64,000 nucleotides of DNA, from NCBI RefSeq assembly GCF_002001165.1, contig NZ_MUNQ01000012.1, positions 186,001 to 250,000 on the forward strand, read 5' to 3'. How positions within the stretch are numbered: the first letter of the stretch is position 1; each line of letters begins with the position of its first letter. This document shows positions 53,089 through 63,053 of this stretch, piece after piece. The notes under the pieces were generated by a model that saw only the letters and a program-made list of their open reading frames with translations, did no database searches and had not been told where the DNA came from. Both the position numbers and the translations under genes were made by a program. The DNA is from Rhodanobacter sp. C05 (GTDB taxonomy: Bacteria > Pseudomonadota > Gammaproteobacteria > Xanthomonadales > Rhodanobacteraceae).

Positions 53089-53622
53089 TTAGGCGGGCTC
53101 GGCTTCGGCCGGGGCTTCGGCGGCGACTTCGCCACCACCCTGCTTGTCGGCCACAGCCTTGACGGCGCGGGCAAACATCGCAGCGGGTTCGGCCAGCACA
53201 CGGGCCAGCATGGCCAGAGCCTGTTCGCGAGTCGGTAGCGACGCCAGTACATCGACGTGCGCAGCCGGCAGCAACTTGCCTTCCACCGAGACGATTTTCG
53301 CCTTCAGCTTGTCGTTGCCCTTGGCGAATTCCTTGATCAGACGCCCGGCAGCGCCGGGTTCTTCCATCGAGAATGCGTACAGCAGCGGACCGACCAGGGC
53401 GTCCTTGACGACCTCGAAATCGGTACCGACCACAGCGCGCGAAGCGAGTGTGTTCTTGACAACCTTCAAGTACACGCTGGATTCACGAGCCTTCTTGCGC
53501 ATCGCGGTCATCTGCTCGACCGTGGTGCCCGCATACTCGACAGCAACCAAGGAGTGAGCCTTCGCGGCAACTTCTGCCAGTTCGGCAACTACTTCATGCT
53601 TCTGAGACAGATTTAGAGCCAT
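53089..53622 (-). CDS. rplJ: 50S ribosomal protein L10
   Basis: L10 anchors the L7/L12 dimers and in E. coli represses rplJL translation by binding its leader. The 177-residue protein starts [20 protein letters not shown] and has [20 protein letters not shown]. It ends with a Glu/Ala-rich tail. The start has a strong GGAGGAG site and a 342-base leader before it, ample for an L10-L12 target. Confidence 0.98.
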   Translation of the reverse strand: MALNLSQKHEVVAELAEVAAKAHSLVAVEYAGTTVEQMTAMRKKARESSVYLKVVKNTLASRAVVGTDFEVVKDALVGPLLYAFSMEEPGAAGRLIKEFAKGNDKLKAKIVSVEGKLLPAAHVDVLASLPTREQALAMLARVLAEPAAMFARAVKAVADKQGGGEVAAEAPAEAEPA

Positions 53623-53964
53623 TGCACTCCTCCAAATGAACTCCGCTTACGGCTCCTGCCGCTTGCGGTCCTGGGCGACGCCATCCGTGACGTCGGGGAC
53701 ACCGGGTGTCCCGGGTGTTGGCCTTTCCAGAACAGTCGAACAATTCCAGATCGGGCAGCACCATCTGCGCAGGCCGGATTTGCAAGAAACCCGATTAAGC
53801 GGTCCCGCTGGCGACGACGGCGATTCCATGCCAGTGCGAGCTTCCTGCCCGTCGTCATCGCGCGCTGACCGCGCCTGCGGTCTTTGACGGCTGCTCCGGC
53901 CGATGGCCGGGGCTGCCTTCAAAAACTTGCCTGCACCGACTACCGCCGATGCAGGACTTGATTC
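53623..53964 (-). other. 342-base rplA-rplJ leader region
   Basis: No gene is visible. On the minus strand, just past rplA, a 9-bp stem (CCTGCATCG with CGGTGCAGG) is followed by CAAGTTTTTG and then a second GC-rich stem at 53889-53917. Nearer to rplJ there is a GGGACAC...GTGTCCC hairpin (53696-53712). The region likely includes the L10 autoregulation target, but I could not place a promoter. Confidence 0.55.
53921..53955 (-). terminator. Terminator or attenuator after rplA
   Basis: The stem 53930-53938/53947-53955 has nine pairs including one G-T, an 8-base loop and a downstream TTTTT. It would reduce or end readthrough from rplKA into rplJL. Confidence 0.55.
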
Positions 53965-54672
53965 TTACTTGGCCGCGATGTTCAGCGACGAGGTATCGAC
54001 GGCAACGCCGACGCCCATCGTGCTGGACAGGGCAACCTTCTGCAGGAACTGACCCTTCGCCGTGGACGGCTTGGCCTTCAGCAGGTCGGCGATCAGCGTG
54101 TTGAGGTTGTCCGCGAGCTGGGACGCCTCGAAGCTGGCCTTGCCGATGGTGGCGTGGATGATGCCCGCCTTGTCGTTGCGGAACTTCACCTGGCCTGCCT
54201 TGGCGTTCTTGACGGCCGTGGCGACGTCGGCGGTGACCGAGCCATCCTTCGGGTTCGGCATCAGGCCACGCGGACCAAGCAGCTGACCGAGCTTGCCGAC
54301 GACGCGCATCGCGTCCGGCGTGGCGATCACACGACCGAAGTCGAGATCACCAGCCTGCATGCGCTCGGCCAGGTCATCCATGCCGACAGCATCGGCTCCG
54401 GCGGCCTTGGCGGCCTCGGCCTTCTCGCCCGGCGGGCAGAACACGGCAACCTTGACGGTCTTGCCGGTGCCGTGCGGCAGCAACGAAGAACCACGCACAC
54501 CCTGGTCGGACTTCTTCGCGTCGATGCCCAGACGCACAGCCACGTCCACCGACTCGGCGAACTTCGCCGTGGCGTTGTCCTTGACGATCTTCAGGGCTTC
54601 TTCCAGACCATAGAACTTGCCCGGCTGCACTGCGGCCGTGGCCGACTTCATACGCTTCGTGAGCTTTGCCAT
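53965..54672 (-). CDS. rplA: 50S ribosomal protein L1
   Basis: L1 forms the stalk that handles E-site tRNA and in E. coli represses rplKA. The 235-residue protein starts [20 protein letters not shown] and has [20 protein letters not shown] and [15 protein letters not shown]. It is three bases downstream of rplK. Confidence 0.98.
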   Translation of the reverse strand: MAKLTKRMKSATAAVQPGKFYGLEEALKIVKDNATAKFAESVDVAVRLGIDAKKSDQGVRGSSLLPHGTGKTVKVAVFCPPGEKAEAAKAAGADAVGMDDLAERMQAGDLDFGRVIATPDAMRVVGKLGQLLGPRGLMPNPKDGSVTADVATAVKNAKAGQVKFRNDKAGIIHATIGKASFEASQLADNLNTLIADLLKAKPSTAKGQFLQKVALSSTMGVGVAVDTSSLNIAAK

Positions 54673-54675
54673 GTC

Positions 54676-55104
54676 TTAACCCTCCACTACCAGGCCCATG
54701 CTGCGAGCGCTACCAGCAATGGTGCGCACCGCTGCGTCCAGATCCGCCGCCGTCAGATCCGGCTCTTTCTGCTTGGCGACATTCTCAAGCTGAGCACGGG
54801 TGACCTTGCCGACCTTGTCGGTATTCGGCTTCGGCGAACCCTTGGCCACGCCGGTGATCTTCTTCAGCAGGATCGTGGCAGGCGGGGTCTTGGTGATGAA
54901 GGTGAAGCTGCGATCGGAGTACGCGGTGATGATCACCGGAATCGGCAGGCCCGGCTCCATCTTCTGCGTGGCGGCATTGAACGCCTTGCAGAATTCCATG
55001 ATGTTCAGGCCGCGCTGACCGAGGGCAGGGCCCACCGGCGGCGACGGGTTGGCCTGACCGGCCTTGACCTGCAGCTTGATGTAACCAGTAACTTTCTTTG
55101 CCAT
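54676..55104 (-). CDS. rplK: 50S ribosomal protein L11
   Basis: L11 sits in the GTPase centre and is needed for RelA activation. The 142-residue protein starts [20 protein letters not shown] with [22 protein letters not shown] 55104 has a ribosome-binding site; the 16-residue extension is rejected. A promoter candidate lies at 55242-55270, giving rplKA its own transcript in addition to readthrough from nusG. Confidence 0.98.
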   Translation of the reverse strand: MAKKVTGYIKLQVKAGQANPSPPVGPALGQRGLNIMEFCKAFNAATQKMEPGLPIPVIITAYSDRSFTFITKTPPATILLKKITGVAKGSPKPNTDKVGKVTRAQLENVAKQKEPDLTAADLDAAVRTIAGSARSMGLVVEG

Positions 55105-55241
55105 TGGATTTTCCTCGCGAGTCCAGGCGCCTTGCGGCTCCTCGCTGTGCACCGGTCCGTGGATGGAAGGAACGGGTCCGCCTCATGCAGACCCTGAAAC
55201 ACGGGCACGCCGGATCGAAAAAGATCCAGCGTGAACCGCGC

Positions 55242-55270
55242 AGTATAGAGATTGGTCAGGCTTTCAGCAA
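55242..55270 (-). promoter_or_regulatory. Candidate promoter of rplKA
   Basis: On the minus strand TTGCTG and TATACT are 17 bases apart, in the 197-base nusG-rplK gap. The -10 is near consensus, the -35 weaker, and the discriminator that follows (GCGCGG) is GC-rich, typical of stringently controlled ribosomal promoters. Confidence 0.6.
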
Positions 55271-55301
55271 GCCCCGTGCCAAGATGATGAAACTGTCCGG
55301 G

Positions 55302-55862
55302 TCAGGCCTTCTCGACCTGGCCGAATTCCAGCTCGACCGGGGTCGAACGACCGAAGATCAGCACCGCGACGCGCAGGCGGCTCTTCTCGTAGTTGACTTC
55401 CTCGACCACGCCATTGAAATCGTTGAACGGGCCCTCGGTGACGCGCACCATCTCGCCCGGCTCGAACAACACCTTGGGCTTGGGCTTCTCGACACCCTCG
55501 CGCACGCGGCTGAGGATGGCATCGGCCTCGCTGTCCTTGATCGGCAATGGGCGATCGGCGGTGCCGCCAATGAAACCCATCACCTTCGGGGTTTCCTTGA
55601 TCAGATGCCAGCACTCGTCGTCGATCCGTGGCGATTTGCCCTCGGTATTCGTCTCGATCTGCACCAGCACGTAACCCGGGAAGAACTTGCGATCGCTGCG
55701 GCGCTTCTGGCCGCCACGCATCTCGATCACTTCCTCGGTCGGCACCAGCACTTCGCCGAACCGCTCTTCCATCTCGGCGCGCTTGATACGCTCGTCGAGG
55801 GATCGCTTCACCTGATTCTCGAAACCCGAATAGGCGTGCACCACATACCAGCGCTTGCTCAT
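55302..55862 (-). CDS. nusG: Transcription termination/antitermination factor NusG
   Basis: NusG binds the beta' clamp and links RNA polymerase to Rho or to S10 on the ribosome. The 186-residue protein starts [20 protein letters not shown] (NGN domain) and has the KOW domain ([20 protein letters not shown]). ATG 55862 follows GAGGTGAGC, seven bases after the secE stop. A 10-residue insertion-like stretch is not evident; size is normal. Confidence 0.97.
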   Translation of the reverse strand: MSKRWYVVHAYSGFENQVKRSLDERIKRAEMEERFGEVLVPTEEVIEMRGGQKRRSDRKFFPGYVLVQIETNTEGKSPRIDDECWHLIKETPKVMGFIGGTADRPLPIKDSEADAILSRVREGVEKPKPKVLFEPGEMVRVTEGPFNDFNGVVEEVNYEKSRLRVAVLIFGRSTPVELEFGQVEKA

Positions 55863-55869
55863 GCTCACC

Positions 55870-56265
55870 TCAGGCACCCAATTTCAGCAGCCAGTCGAGA
55901 ATGACCGACTTCAGGATCAGGTCAATCAGGCCGAGCAGCAATGACAGCACGATCACCACCACGATGATGATGCCGGTCGTCTTGATCGTTTCGTCGCGCG
56001 TCGGCCAGACCACCTTGCGCATTTCGAACTGCGACTCGCCGATGAAGTTCCGGACGCGACGCCCCAATGCGGTGAACGCGGCAATCGCCAGGGCGATCAC
56101 CAGCGCGGCCAGCACGCCAAGCAGGCGTACCGACGGGGAAATGCTGCCGTCCCGCCCGAACCAGGAGTAAGCGACGATACCGGCAACCAGCACCAGCAAC
56201 GCCAGTACCAGCTTGGCGATGTCGGCGGCGTTCGTGCCCTTGGGCTGTTCTACCTTGGTATTCAT
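55870..56265 (-). CDS. secE: Protein translocase subunit SecE
   Basis: SecE clamps the two halves of SecY. The 131-residue protein has three hydrophobic helices, the E. coli-like long form, with the conserved cytosolic motif [11 protein letters not shown]-type (here [20 protein letters not shown]) before the essential last helix. It follows tRNA-Trp and is coupled to nusG. Confidence 0.95.
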   Translation of the reverse strand: MNTKVEQPKGTNAADIAKLVLALLVLVAGIVAYSWFGRDGSISPSVRLLGVLAALVIALAIAAFTALGRRVRNFIGESQFEMRKVVWPTRDETIKTTGIIIVVVIVLSLLLGLIDLILKSVILDWLLKLGA

Positions 56266-56347
56266 GCACTAGTGATCGGATGTCAGCAGCATGCCGAACC
56301 TTGCGGTCGGCCTTGCCATCGTCACCCGTCTCGATCCTCGGGGAAGT

Positions 56348-56423
<76 letters not shown>

Positions 56424-56515
56424 CATGACTTGAACTTTAAACACGACGGCGAGCGGCATTGAGTCCGCTCGCCCCGTGAGCTTTGAACGTCACGCCGAAG
56501 CGCGATGCCCGTATC

Positions 56516-57706
56516 TTACTTGATGACCTTGGCCACGACGCCGGCGCCGACGGTACGGCCGCCTTCGCGAATGGCGAAACGCAGGCCTTCGTCCATCGCG
56601 ATCGGGTGGATCAGGCTCACCACCATCTTCACGTTGTCGCCCGGCATCACCATCTCCACGCCTTCCGGCAACTGGCAAGCGCCGGTCACGTCGGTCGTGC
56701 GGAAGTAGAACTGCGGACGGTAACCCTTGAAGAACGGCGTATGACGGCCACCCTCGTCCTTCGACAGCACATACACCTCAGCCTCGAAGTCCGTGTGCGG
56801 GGTGATCGTGCCCGGCTTGGCCAGCACCTGGCCACGCTCCACGTCGTCACGCTTCAGGCCGCGCAGCAGCAGACCGGCGTTGTCGCCTGCCTGACCCTGA
56901 TCCAGCAGCTTGCGGAACATTTCCACGCCGGTGACCGTGGTCTTCTGCGTGTCGCGGATACCGACCACTTCGATTTCGTCGCCGACCTTGATGATGCCGC
57001 GCTCGATACGACCGGTCACCACGGTGCCGCGGCCCGAGATCGAGAACACATCTTCCACCGGCATCAGGAACGGACGGTCGATGACGCGCGTCGGCTCCGG
57101 GATGTAGCTGTCCAGCGCGTCGACCAGCTTGATGATCGACGGCACGCCGATCTCGCTCTGGTCGCCTTCCAGCGCCAGGCGGGCCGAACCATGGATCATC
57201 GGGGTGTCGTCGCCCGGGAAGTCGTACTTGCTCAGCAGCTCGCGCACTTCCATCTCGACCAGCTCAAGCAGCTCGGCGTCATCCACCAGGTCCGCCTTGT
57301 TCAGGTAGACGATGATGTACGGCACGCCGACCTGACGGCTCAGCAGGATGTGTTCGCGCGTCTGCGGCATCGGGCCGTCCGCGGCCGAGCACACCAGGAT
57401 CGCGCCGTCCATCTGCGCCGCACCGGTGATCATGTTCTTCACATAGTCCGCATGGCCCGGGCAGTCGACGTGCGCGTAATGGCGGTTCGGCGACTCGTAT
57501 TCCACGTGCGCGGTCGAGATCGTGATGCCGCGCGCCTTCTCTTCCGGCGCCGCGTCGATCGAGCTGTAATCCTTGAACTCGCCACCAAAACGTTCCGCAC
57601 CGACCTTCGTCAGCGCTGCCGTCAGCGTCGTCTTGCCGTGATCCACGTGACCAATCGTGCCGACGTTGACGTGCGGCTTGGTGCGTTCGAATTTACCCTT
57701 TGCCAT
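56516..57706 (-). CDS. tuf: Elongation factor Tu (copy 2, tRNA-secE locus)
   Basis: This 396-residue EF-Tu has the same translation as copy 1. It has the same [18 protein letters not shown] and NKAD motifs. Here it lies in the tufB position, after tRNA-Tyr, tRNA-Gly and tRNA-Thr and before tRNA-Trp and secE. The match to copy 1 runs from one base past the stop codon through the ATG and then ends at once. Confidence 0.98.
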   Translation of the reverse strand: MAKGKFERTKPHVNVGTIGHVDHGKTTLTAALTKVGAERFGGEFKDYSSIDAAPEEKARGITISTAHVEYESPNRHYAHVDCPGHADYVKNMITGAAQMDGAILVCSAADGPMPQTREHILLSRQVGVPYIIVYLNKADLVDDAELLELVEMEVRELLSKYDFPGDDTPMIHGSARLALEGDQSEIGVPSIIKLVDALDSYIPEPTRVIDRPFLMPVEDVFSISGRGTVVTGRIERGIIKVGDEIEVVGIRDTQKTTVTGVEMFRKLLDQGQAGDNAGLLLRGLKRDDVERGQVLAKPGTITPHTDFEAEVYVLSKDEGGRHTPFFKGYRPQFYFRTTDVTGACQLPEGVEMVMPGDNVKMVVSLIHPIAMDEGLRFAIREGGRTVGAGVVAKVIK

Positions 57707-57784
57707 GCGCGCTAAACCCCGATGGAGTCAATGAGTTGAAGGAACTTGCCCTTGCGGGGCGGTAACCGTAACGGTCGAAAAAGA

Positions 57785-57860
<76 letters not shown>

Positions 57861-57883
57861 ACTGAACGCAACGCGAGAGCCAA

Positions 57884-57957
57884 TGGAGCGGAAGGCGGGA
57901 ATCGAACCCGCGTAATCAGTTTGGAAAACTGATGTTCTACCATTGAACTACTCCCGC
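57884..57957 (-). tRNA. tRNA-Gly (TCC)
   Basis: A 74-base cloverleaf with acceptor GCGGGAG/CTTCCGC, discriminator T and encoded CCA. The anticodon loop TTTCCAA gives TCC, Gly. It lies 23 bases upstream of tRNA-Thr in one cluster. Confidence 0.96.
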
Positions 57958-57975
57958 CCTGCGCGGAACTCTTGC

Positions 57976-58061
57976 TGGTGGAGGGAGGTGGATTCGAACC
58001 ACCGAAGGCGTAAGCCAGCAGATTTACAGTCTGCCCCCGTTGGCCGCTTGGGTATCCCTCC
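57976..58061 (-). tRNA. tRNA-Tyr (GTA)
   Basis: An 86-base class II tRNA with acceptor GGAGGGA/TCCCTCC, discriminator A, encoded CCA and a long variable arm. The anticodon loop CTGTAAA gives GTA, Tyr. It is the first gene of the tRNA-tuf transcript. Confidence 0.96.
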
Positions 58062-58075
58062 AACAAAGAACGCGT

Positions 58076-58104
58076 ATTGTGTGGATCGGGCTCCAAACTG
58101 TCAA
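58076..58104 (-). promoter_or_regulatory. Candidate promoter of the tRNA-tuf-secE-nusG transcript
   Basis: On the minus strand a consensus TTGACA is 17 bases from CACAAT, followed by a GC-rich ACGCG discriminator and then tRNA-Tyr about 14 bases on. A perfect -35 and GC-rich discriminator fit a strong, stringently controlled stable-RNA promoter. Confidence 0.7.
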
Positions 58105-58164
58105 CACCTCGCGACACCAAATTCGCATGCCGGAGCGATTTTCCGGCGAAATTCGGCATCCATT

Positions 58165-58653
58165 TCAGCCCAGTGATGCAGCGCGCAGGTCGACCAGTTT
58201 CTCCATTCCCTTGGACAGCTCCAGCAGTTGCTTCGCCTGCGCCTGCAACTGCCGTTCGCCGTCATTGCGCGGCTCCCAGTGCGGCACCGGCGTGGGCTTG
58301 CCATCCGGGCTGTCGAGAGCCACGAACACCATCACGCAACTGGTCGCCAGCCGGTGCTCATCCTTGCGCAGGTCACGCGCCAGTACGTCCACGGCCAAAT
58401 GCATGCTGGAGGTACCGGTGTGGATCAGGCGAGCACGCACCGTGACCATGTCGCCGATCAGGATCGGCGCCACAAACTGGATGCCGCTGACCGAGGCGGT
58501 GACGCAATACGCCCCGCTCCAGCCCACCGCACAGGCATAGCCGGCCTGGTCGATCCACTTCATCACCATGCCGCCATGCACCTTGCCGCCGAAATTGACG
58601 TCGGTGGGCTCGGCGAGAAAGCGGAACGTCACTTCACTCTGCTGACCTGGCAT
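58165..58653 (-). CDS. Acyl-CoA thioesterase, hotdog fold (YciA-like)
   Basis: The 162-residue protein has the hotdog-fold acyl-CoA hydrolase pattern: NFGGKVHGGMVMKWIDQAGY with the active-site Asp, then SVSGIQFVAPILIGDMVTVR. Such enzymes cleave acyl-CoA to free acid and CoA in the cytoplasm; chain preference cannot be told. It is on the same strand as the GNAT gene, with a 30-base gap, downstream of it. Confidence 0.88.
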   Translation of the reverse strand: MPGQQSEVTFRFLAEPTDVNFGGKVHGGMVMKWIDQAGYACAVGWSGAYCVTASVSGIQFVAPILIGDMVTVRARLIHTGTSSMHLAVDVLARDLRKDEHRLATSCVMVFVALDSPDGKPTPVPHWEPRNDGERQLQAQAKQLLELSKGMEKLVDLRAASLG

Positions 58654-58683
58654 GCGGACTCCGGCGGACGGGATGAATTCGCA

Positions 58684-59190
58684 TTATGCCTGCTTGCGTC
58701 GCGATACCGGCGGCGGCACAAGCTCCAGCAACATCGGCGTAGTGATCACTCCGTTGGGGGACAGACCTTCCGGCCCGGTCTCGACGAAACCCAGATGCCG
58801 GTACACCGGCACGGCACATCGTGTGGCATTGAGCGTGAAGCGGCGCGTGTCAGCACGATGCAACGCGTCACGCATCGTGCGCAGCCATAGTTGGCGGGCG
58901 ATGCCCTGGCCCTGATAGCGGGTGCTCACGAAAAACTGGGTCAGGTGGCAGTCGTCACGCATCGCCGAAACGCCGACCAGCACATCGCCCACATAGCCGA
59001 GATGGAAACGCTGGCCGCCAGCCATCTTTTCGCGCAGCACCTGCGCGCTGAGGCGTTCCAACAGCGCCATCGCGGCATCATGCGGCTGGTCAGGCACGAC
59101 CCAGCGACGCACCACGCGACGAATCAGGACGCCAATGGCGCGGGCATCGTCAGGGCGTCCCAGACGCATGCGCAAAGCGGGCCGGGACAT
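58684..59190 (-). CDS. GNAT family N-acetyltransferase
   Basis: The 168-residue protein has the GNAT core: VGVSAMRDDCHLTQFFVSTR followed by the acetyl-CoA-binding YQGQGIARQLW and a C-terminal VPVYRHLGFVETGPE. The substrate is unknown. I start it at ATG 59190 (MSRPALRMRL); an in-frame extension to 59286 would cross the ychF terminator and is rejected. Confidence 0.87.
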   Translation of the reverse strand: MSRPALRMRLGRPDDARAIGVLIRRVVRRWVVPDQPHDAAMALLERLSAQVLREKMAGGQRFHLGYVGDVLVGVSAMRDDCHLTQFFVSTRYQGQGIARQLWLRTMRDALHRADTRRFTLNATRCAVPVYRHLGFVETGPEGLSPNGVITTPMLLELVPPPVSRRKQA

Positions 59191-59240
59191 GCCATGCCTC
59201 GTTGCCTTCAATAGCGGCAAGTTTGACAAGAATTCAGGGT

Positions 59241-59269
59241 AAAAAAAGCCCCGCCGGGGCGGGGCTTTT
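59241..59269 (-). terminator. Strong rho-independent terminator after ychF
   Basis: A 9-bp GC stem (AGCCCCGCC with GGCGGGGCT, loop GG) is followed on the minus strand by seven Ts. It lies 20 bases past the ychF stop. The plus side has four Ts as well. Confidence 0.93.
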
Positions 59270-59289
59270 GGGGTCACCAGCAACAACGC

Positions 59290-60378
59290 TCATACGTTGA
59301 ACAGGAAGTGCAGCACGTCGCCGTCCTTGACGATGTAGTCCTTGCCTTCCTTGCGCAGCCGACCTGCCGCACCGGCACCGGCCTCACCCTTGTACTGGAT
59401 GAAGTCGTCGTAGCCGATCGTCTCGGCGCGGATGAAACCACGCTCGAAATCGGTATGGATCACACCTGCCGCCTGCGGCGCGGTGAAACCGCGCTTGATC
59501 GTCCAGGCGCGTACTTCCTTGACGCCAGCAGTGAAGTAGGTCTGCAGGTCAAGCAGACGGTAACCAGCGCGGATCACCCGATTCAGGCCCGGCTCGTCGA
59601 GACCCATGTCCTTCAGGAATTCGTCGCGGTCGGCGTCTTCCAGTTGCGCCATCTCCTCCTCGATGGCGGCGCACACCGGCACCACCTCGGCGCCTTCAGT
59701 GGCCGCACGGGCGCGCACCACGTCAAGCAGCGGATTGTTCTCGAAACCGTCGTCGGTGACGTTGGCGATATACATCAACGGCTTCAGGGTGAGCAGGAAC
59801 AGGTCGCGCACCAGCGCCTTCTCCTCCTCGTCCAGGCCCAGGCTGCGCGCGGACTTGCCCTCATTGAGGCCGGCGGACAGCTTCTGCAGCACCGGCTTCC
59901 TGGCCAGCGCCTCCTTGTCGTTCGCCTTGGCTGCACGCTCGGCGCGATTCAGCGCCTTGTCGACCGACTCCAGGTCGGCCAGCGCCAGCTCGGTGTCGAT
60001 CGTCTCGATGTCGGCGATCGGGTCGACCTTGCCGGCGACGTGGATCACATCGCCCTCGAAACAACGCACCACATGAGCGATCGCGTCCACTTCGCGGATG
60101 TGCGCGAGGAACTTGTTGCCCAGCCCCTCGCCCTTCGACGCGCCAGCGACCAGGCCGGCGATGTCGACGAACTCGACCGCGGTCGGAATCACCTTCTGCG
60201 GATTGACGATGGCGGCCAGCGCGCCCAGGCGCGGATCGGGCACCGGCACCACGCCGACGTTCGGCTCGATCGTGCAGAACGGGAAGTTGGCCGCGGCGAT
60301 GCCTGCCTTGGTCAGCGCATTGAAGAGAGTGGACTTGCCGACGTTTGGCAGGCCGACGATGCCGCATTTGATGCCCAT
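59290..60378 (-). CDS. ychF: Ribosome-binding ATPase YchF
   Basis: YchF (Obg family, OLA1 homologue) binds ribosomes and responds to oxidative stress; unlike most relatives it prefers ATP. The 362-residue protein has the P-loop [25 protein letters not shown], a non-canonical G4 site (NVTD in place of NKxD), a coiled-coil and the C-terminal TGS domain ([20 protein letters not shown]). A perfect 15-bp inverted repeat lies 16 bases upstream of its ATG. Confidence 0.97.
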   Translation of the reverse strand: MGIKCGIVGLPNVGKSTLFNALTKAGIAAANFPFCTIEPNVGVVPVPDPRLGALAAIVNPQKVIPTAVEFVDIAGLVAGASKGEGLGNKFLAHIREVDAIAHVVRCFEGDVIHVAGKVDPIADIETIDTELALADLESVDKALNRAERAAKANDKEALARKPVLQKLSAGLNEGKSARSLGLDEEEKALVRDLFLLTLKPLMYIANVTDDGFENNPLLDVVRARAATEGAEVVPVCAAIEEEMAQLEDADRDEFLKDMGLDEPGLNRVIRAGYRLLDLQTYFTAGVKEVRAWTIKRGFTAPQAAGVIHTDFERGFIRAETIGYDDFIQYKGEAGAGAAGRLRKEGKDYIVKDGDVLHFLFNV

Positions 60379-60394
60379 GGTTTTTCCGGTGGGG

Positions 60395-60442
60395 AAATGT
60401 CAGTCGCAAACCGGCCAGCGGATCGGCTTGCGACTGACATTT
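60395..60442. repeat. Perfect 15-bp inverted repeat before ychF
   Basis: AAATGTCAGTCGCAA and its exact complement are separated by 18 bases in the 82-base pth-ychF gap. There is no T-tract on the minus strand. It could control ychF expression, serve as a protein site or be an mRNA processing site. Confidence 0.7.
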
Positions 60443-60460
60443 GCCGCTGTAATTGTGGTG

Positions 60461-61054
60461 TTACTTGCGCTTGAGGTCTTCGGGTGTATGCAGCTGCTGC
60501 ATGGCCTTCTCGAACTGGCCATCCACTGCCAGTGGCAGCACGTCCAGCGCGCGGGCGATGCCATCAATGATCGCATTCTCGTCCTGCGCCGACGGCCGGC
60601 CCAGCACCCACGGCGTGACCTGATCGCGATGCCCCGGATGACCGATGCCTACGCGCAGGCGATGGAACTTGCCGTGATCCAGATGGGCCATGAGATCGCG
60701 CAAACCGTTCTGGCCGCCGTGACCGCCATCGAACTTCATGCGCACGGTACCGGCAGGCAGGTCCAGATCATCATGCGCGATCAGACACTCCTCCGGCTCG
60801 ATCTTGTAGTAGCGCAACGCCGAAACCACGGCGATGCCGCTCTTGTTCATGAACGTGGCCGGCTTGAGCAGCCAGACCGGTTCCCCGCCTATGCGCACCT
60901 TGCAGGTTTCGCCATGCAGCTTGCCGTCGAAACCGAAGCGCTCACCCTGCCCACTGGCAAGGGCGTCAACAAACCAGAACCCGGCGTTGTGCCGGGTTCT
61001 GAGGTATTCGGCACCGGGATTGCCCAGCCCGACAATGAGTCGCAAACCAGCCAT
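60461..61054 (-). CDS. pth: Peptidyl-tRNA hydrolase
   Basis: Pth recycles tRNA from prematurely released peptidyl-tRNA and is essential. The 197-residue protein has [11 protein letters not shown], the catalytic His in [23 protein letters not shown] and [11 protein letters not shown]. The rplY-pth-ychF order on one strand is classic. Confidence 0.97.
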   Translation of the reverse strand: MAGLRLIVGLGNPGAEYLRTRHNAGFWFVDALASGQGERFGFDGKLHGETCKVRIGGEPVWLLKPATFMNKSGIAVVSALRYYKIEPEECLIAHDDLDLPAGTVRMKFDGGHGGQNGLRDLMAHLDHGKFHRLRVGIGHPGHRDQVTPWVLGRPSAQDENAIIDGIARALDVLPLAVDGQFEKAMQQLHTPEDLKRK

Positions 61055-61070
61055 GCGGACAGAGCAGTGA

Positions 61071-61099
61071 CGCCCCGCGCTCCGATGGAGCGCGGGGCG
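61071..61099. repeat. Perfect 13-bp GC hairpin between rplY and pth
   Basis: CGCCCCGCGCTCC and its complement flank a 3-base loop in the 52-base gap. It has no T-tract on the minus strand, so it may stabilise the rplY mRNA end or attenuate pth. Confidence 0.65.
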
Positions 61100-61106
61100 G
61101 CGCGGC

Positions 61107-61763
61107 TTACTTCTTGTCGTCTTTCTTGGCCGGAGCAGCGGCCGGAGCAGCAGCGGCGTCGGCCGGAGCTTCCTCGACCTCTTCCTGCACGGTGTTGGCC
61201 GTGACCACCGCGATATCGTGGCTCACGCCCAGGTGCAGGGCGGGAACCTCGACGCCCGCCGGCAGCTTCAGCTGCGACAGGTGCACGATGTCGCCCGGCT
61301 TCAGGTCGGCCAGATCGAGCTCGATGAACTCCGGCAGGTTCTTCGGCAGGCAGGAGATTTCCACTTCGGTGAGGTTGTGCGAGATCACCACGCCCGAGGT
61401 CTTGCCGGCAGCCGACTTCTCCTGGTTGAGGAAGTGCAGCGGCACGCTGACGCGGATCGCCTCGTTCTCGTTCACGCGCAGGAAGTCCATGTGCATCATC
61501 AGCTGCTTGAACGGATGCTTCTGCCAGTCGCGCACCAGCACCTTCTGCACGCTGCCGTCGACGTTCAGGTCGAGCACCGAGGAGAAGAACCACTCGTGCT
61601 TGGCGGCGAGCAGGATGGTGTTGTGCTCGATCTGGATGCTCTGCGGAGCCTGACCGGCGCCGTAGACGACGGCCGGCACGAAGCTCGCATGACGCAGGCG
61701 GCGGCTCGCACCTTTCCCCTCGTCCTTGCGGCTCTGTGCCTTGATTTCATGAGTCTTGATCAT
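61107..61763 (-). CDS. rplY: 50S ribosomal protein L25/general stress protein Ctc
   Basis: L25 binds 5S rRNA. This is the long, Ctc/TL5-type form of 218 residues: an N-terminal L25 domain ([20 protein letters not shown]) and a C-terminal TL5 beta domain, with a low-complexity Ala/Glu/Lys tail ([20 protein letters not shown]). It lies downstream of prs and upstream of pth. Confidence 0.96.
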   Translation of the reverse strand: MIKTHEIKAQSRKDEGKGASRRLRHASFVPAVVYGAGQAPQSIQIEHNTILLAAKHEWFFSSVLDLNVDGSVQKVLVRDWQKHPFKQLMMHMDFLRVNENEAIRVSVPLHFLNQEKSAAGKTSGVVISHNLTEVEISCLPKNLPEFIELDLADLKPGDIVHLSQLKLPAGVEVPALHLGVSHDIAVVTANTVQEEVEEAPADAAAAPAAAPAKKDDKK

Positions 61764-61847
61764 TTCAGTACTGCCTTAGGTTTGTAGTAACCGCTTCGCA
61801 GCGGTCGAATGACTTTCCCGCGACCAGAAAAGTCCGTTACTTCCACA

Positions 61848-61861
61848 CGGCATCCATGCCG
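61848..61861. repeat. CGGCAT hairpin of the CAT-GG-ATG family
   Basis: A 6-bp stem with a 2-base loop in the prs-rplY gap; on the minus strand it reads CGGCAT-GG-ATGCCG. It is the shortest member of the set. Confidence 0.5.
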
Positions 61862-61877
61862 GGAAAAGCTGAACATC

Positions 61878-61899
61878 AAACCGCCCGTCCTGGGCGGAC
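61878..61899 (-). terminator. Hairpin terminator after prs
   Basis: On the minus strand CCGCCC pairs with GGGCGG across five bases, followed by TTTGATG. It lies about 10 bases past the prs stop. The T-run is short, so partial readthrough to rplY is likely. Confidence 0.6.
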
Positions 61900-61908
61900 T
61901 TTCAACTA

Positions 61909-62868
61909 TCAATCCACGTACAACGAACTCACCGACTCGCCAAAGGCGATCCGGCGAATGGTTTCTGCCAGCAGCTCGGCGACCGAGAGCTGGCGGATCT
62001 TGCTGCATGCCAGCGCTTCCGCGCGCAACGGCAAGGTATTGGTGACCACCAGCTGGTCGAGCTGGGAGCCCTCGATATTGCTGATCGCCGCGCCGGACAG
62101 CACCGGATGCACGCAGTAGGCGACCACCTTGCGTGCGCCGCGCTCCTTCAGCGCCGCAGCTGCCGCGCACAGCGTGCCGGCGGTGTCGACGATGTCGTCG
62201 ACCATCACGCAGGTCTTGCCGTCCACGTCGCCGATGATGTTCATCACCGTGGCCACGTTCGCCTTCGGGCGACGCTTGTCGATGATCGCCAGATCGGCGT
62301 CGTCCAGCCGTTTGGCGATGGCGCGCGCGCGCACCACACCGCCGACGTCCGGACTGACCACGATCAGGTCGTCCATGCTGTGGTTGCGCCATATGTCCGC
62401 CAGCAGGATCGGCGAGGCATAGACGTTGTCCACCGGAATGTCGAAGAAACCCTGGATCTGGTCAGCGTGCAGATCAACCGTCAGCACCCGGTCCACACCC
62501 ACCGTACCAATCAGCTTTCCCACCATCTTCGCCGTGATCGGCACACGTGCCGAACGCGGGCGCCGATCCTGCCTGGCGTAACCGAAGTACGGGATCACCG
62601 CCGTGACACTGGCCGCCGACGCGCGCTTCAGCGCATCGACCAGGGTCATCAGCTCGAACAGGTTTTCCGCGCTCGGCGCACCCGTCGGCTGGATGACGAA
62701 CACTTCCTGGCGACGGACGTTCTCCTCGATCTCGATCTGCACTTCGCCATCGCTGAACTTGCCGACCAGCGCCTTGCCGAGCGGCACGCCCAGACGGTGG
62801 GCGACATCCTCGGCCAGGGCACGATGGGCGTTACCGGTAAACAGCATCATCGGTGTAGACGTGTCCAC
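61909..62868 (-). CDS. prs: Ribose-phosphate pyrophosphokinase
   Basis: Prs makes PRPP from ribose 5-phosphate and ATP for nucleotide, His and Trp synthesis. The 319-residue protein has [38 protein letters not shown] and the PRPP loop [14 protein letters not shown] chose GTG 62868, which has GAGGAAA at good distance; an ATG at 62898 would add ten residues and lacks such a site. It lies just after tRNA-Gln. Confidence 0.95.
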   Translation of the reverse strand: MDTSTPMMLFTGNAHRALAEDVAHRLGVPLGKALVGKFSDGEVQIEIEENVRRQEVFVIQPTGAPSAENLFELMTLVDALKRASAASVTAVIPYFGYARQDRRPRSARVPITAKMVGKLIGTVGVDRVLTVDLHADQIQGFFDIPVDNVYASPILLADIWRNHSMDDLIVVSPDVGGVVRARAIAKRLDDADLAIIDKRRPKANVATVMNIIGDVDGKTCVMVDDIVDTAGTLCAAAAALKERGARKVVAYCVHPVLSGAAISNIEGSQLDQLVVTNTLPLRAEALACSKIRQLSVAELLAETIRRIAFGESVSSLYVD

Positions 62869-62901
62869 GGTTGTTTCCTCGAAACCAACGACCATCATGA
62901 G

Positions 62902-62978
62902 TGGCTGGGGCGGCAGGATTCGAACCTGCGAATGCGGGAATCAAAATCCCGTGCCTTAACCAGCTTGGCGACGCCCCA
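62902..62978 (-). tRNA. tRNA-Gln (TTG)
   Basis: A 77-base cloverleaf with acceptor TGGGGCG/CGCCCCA, discriminator G and encoded CCA. The anticodon loop TTTTGAT gives TTG, Gln. It lies between ispE and prs, the same order as in many gammaproteobacteria. Confidence 0.96.
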
Positions 62979-63053
62979 GAATTTGTATCCGCTCGTATCT
63001 GTATCCGTCGACCGCCGTCATGCCCCTTGGCAAACGTCGGCTTGTCGCATTCT

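Noticed and set aside
56483-57715. 410-codon open frame opposite tuf copy 2, also present opposite copy 1
   Set aside because: Its presence at both loci only reflects the identical tuf DNA; it has no independent support.
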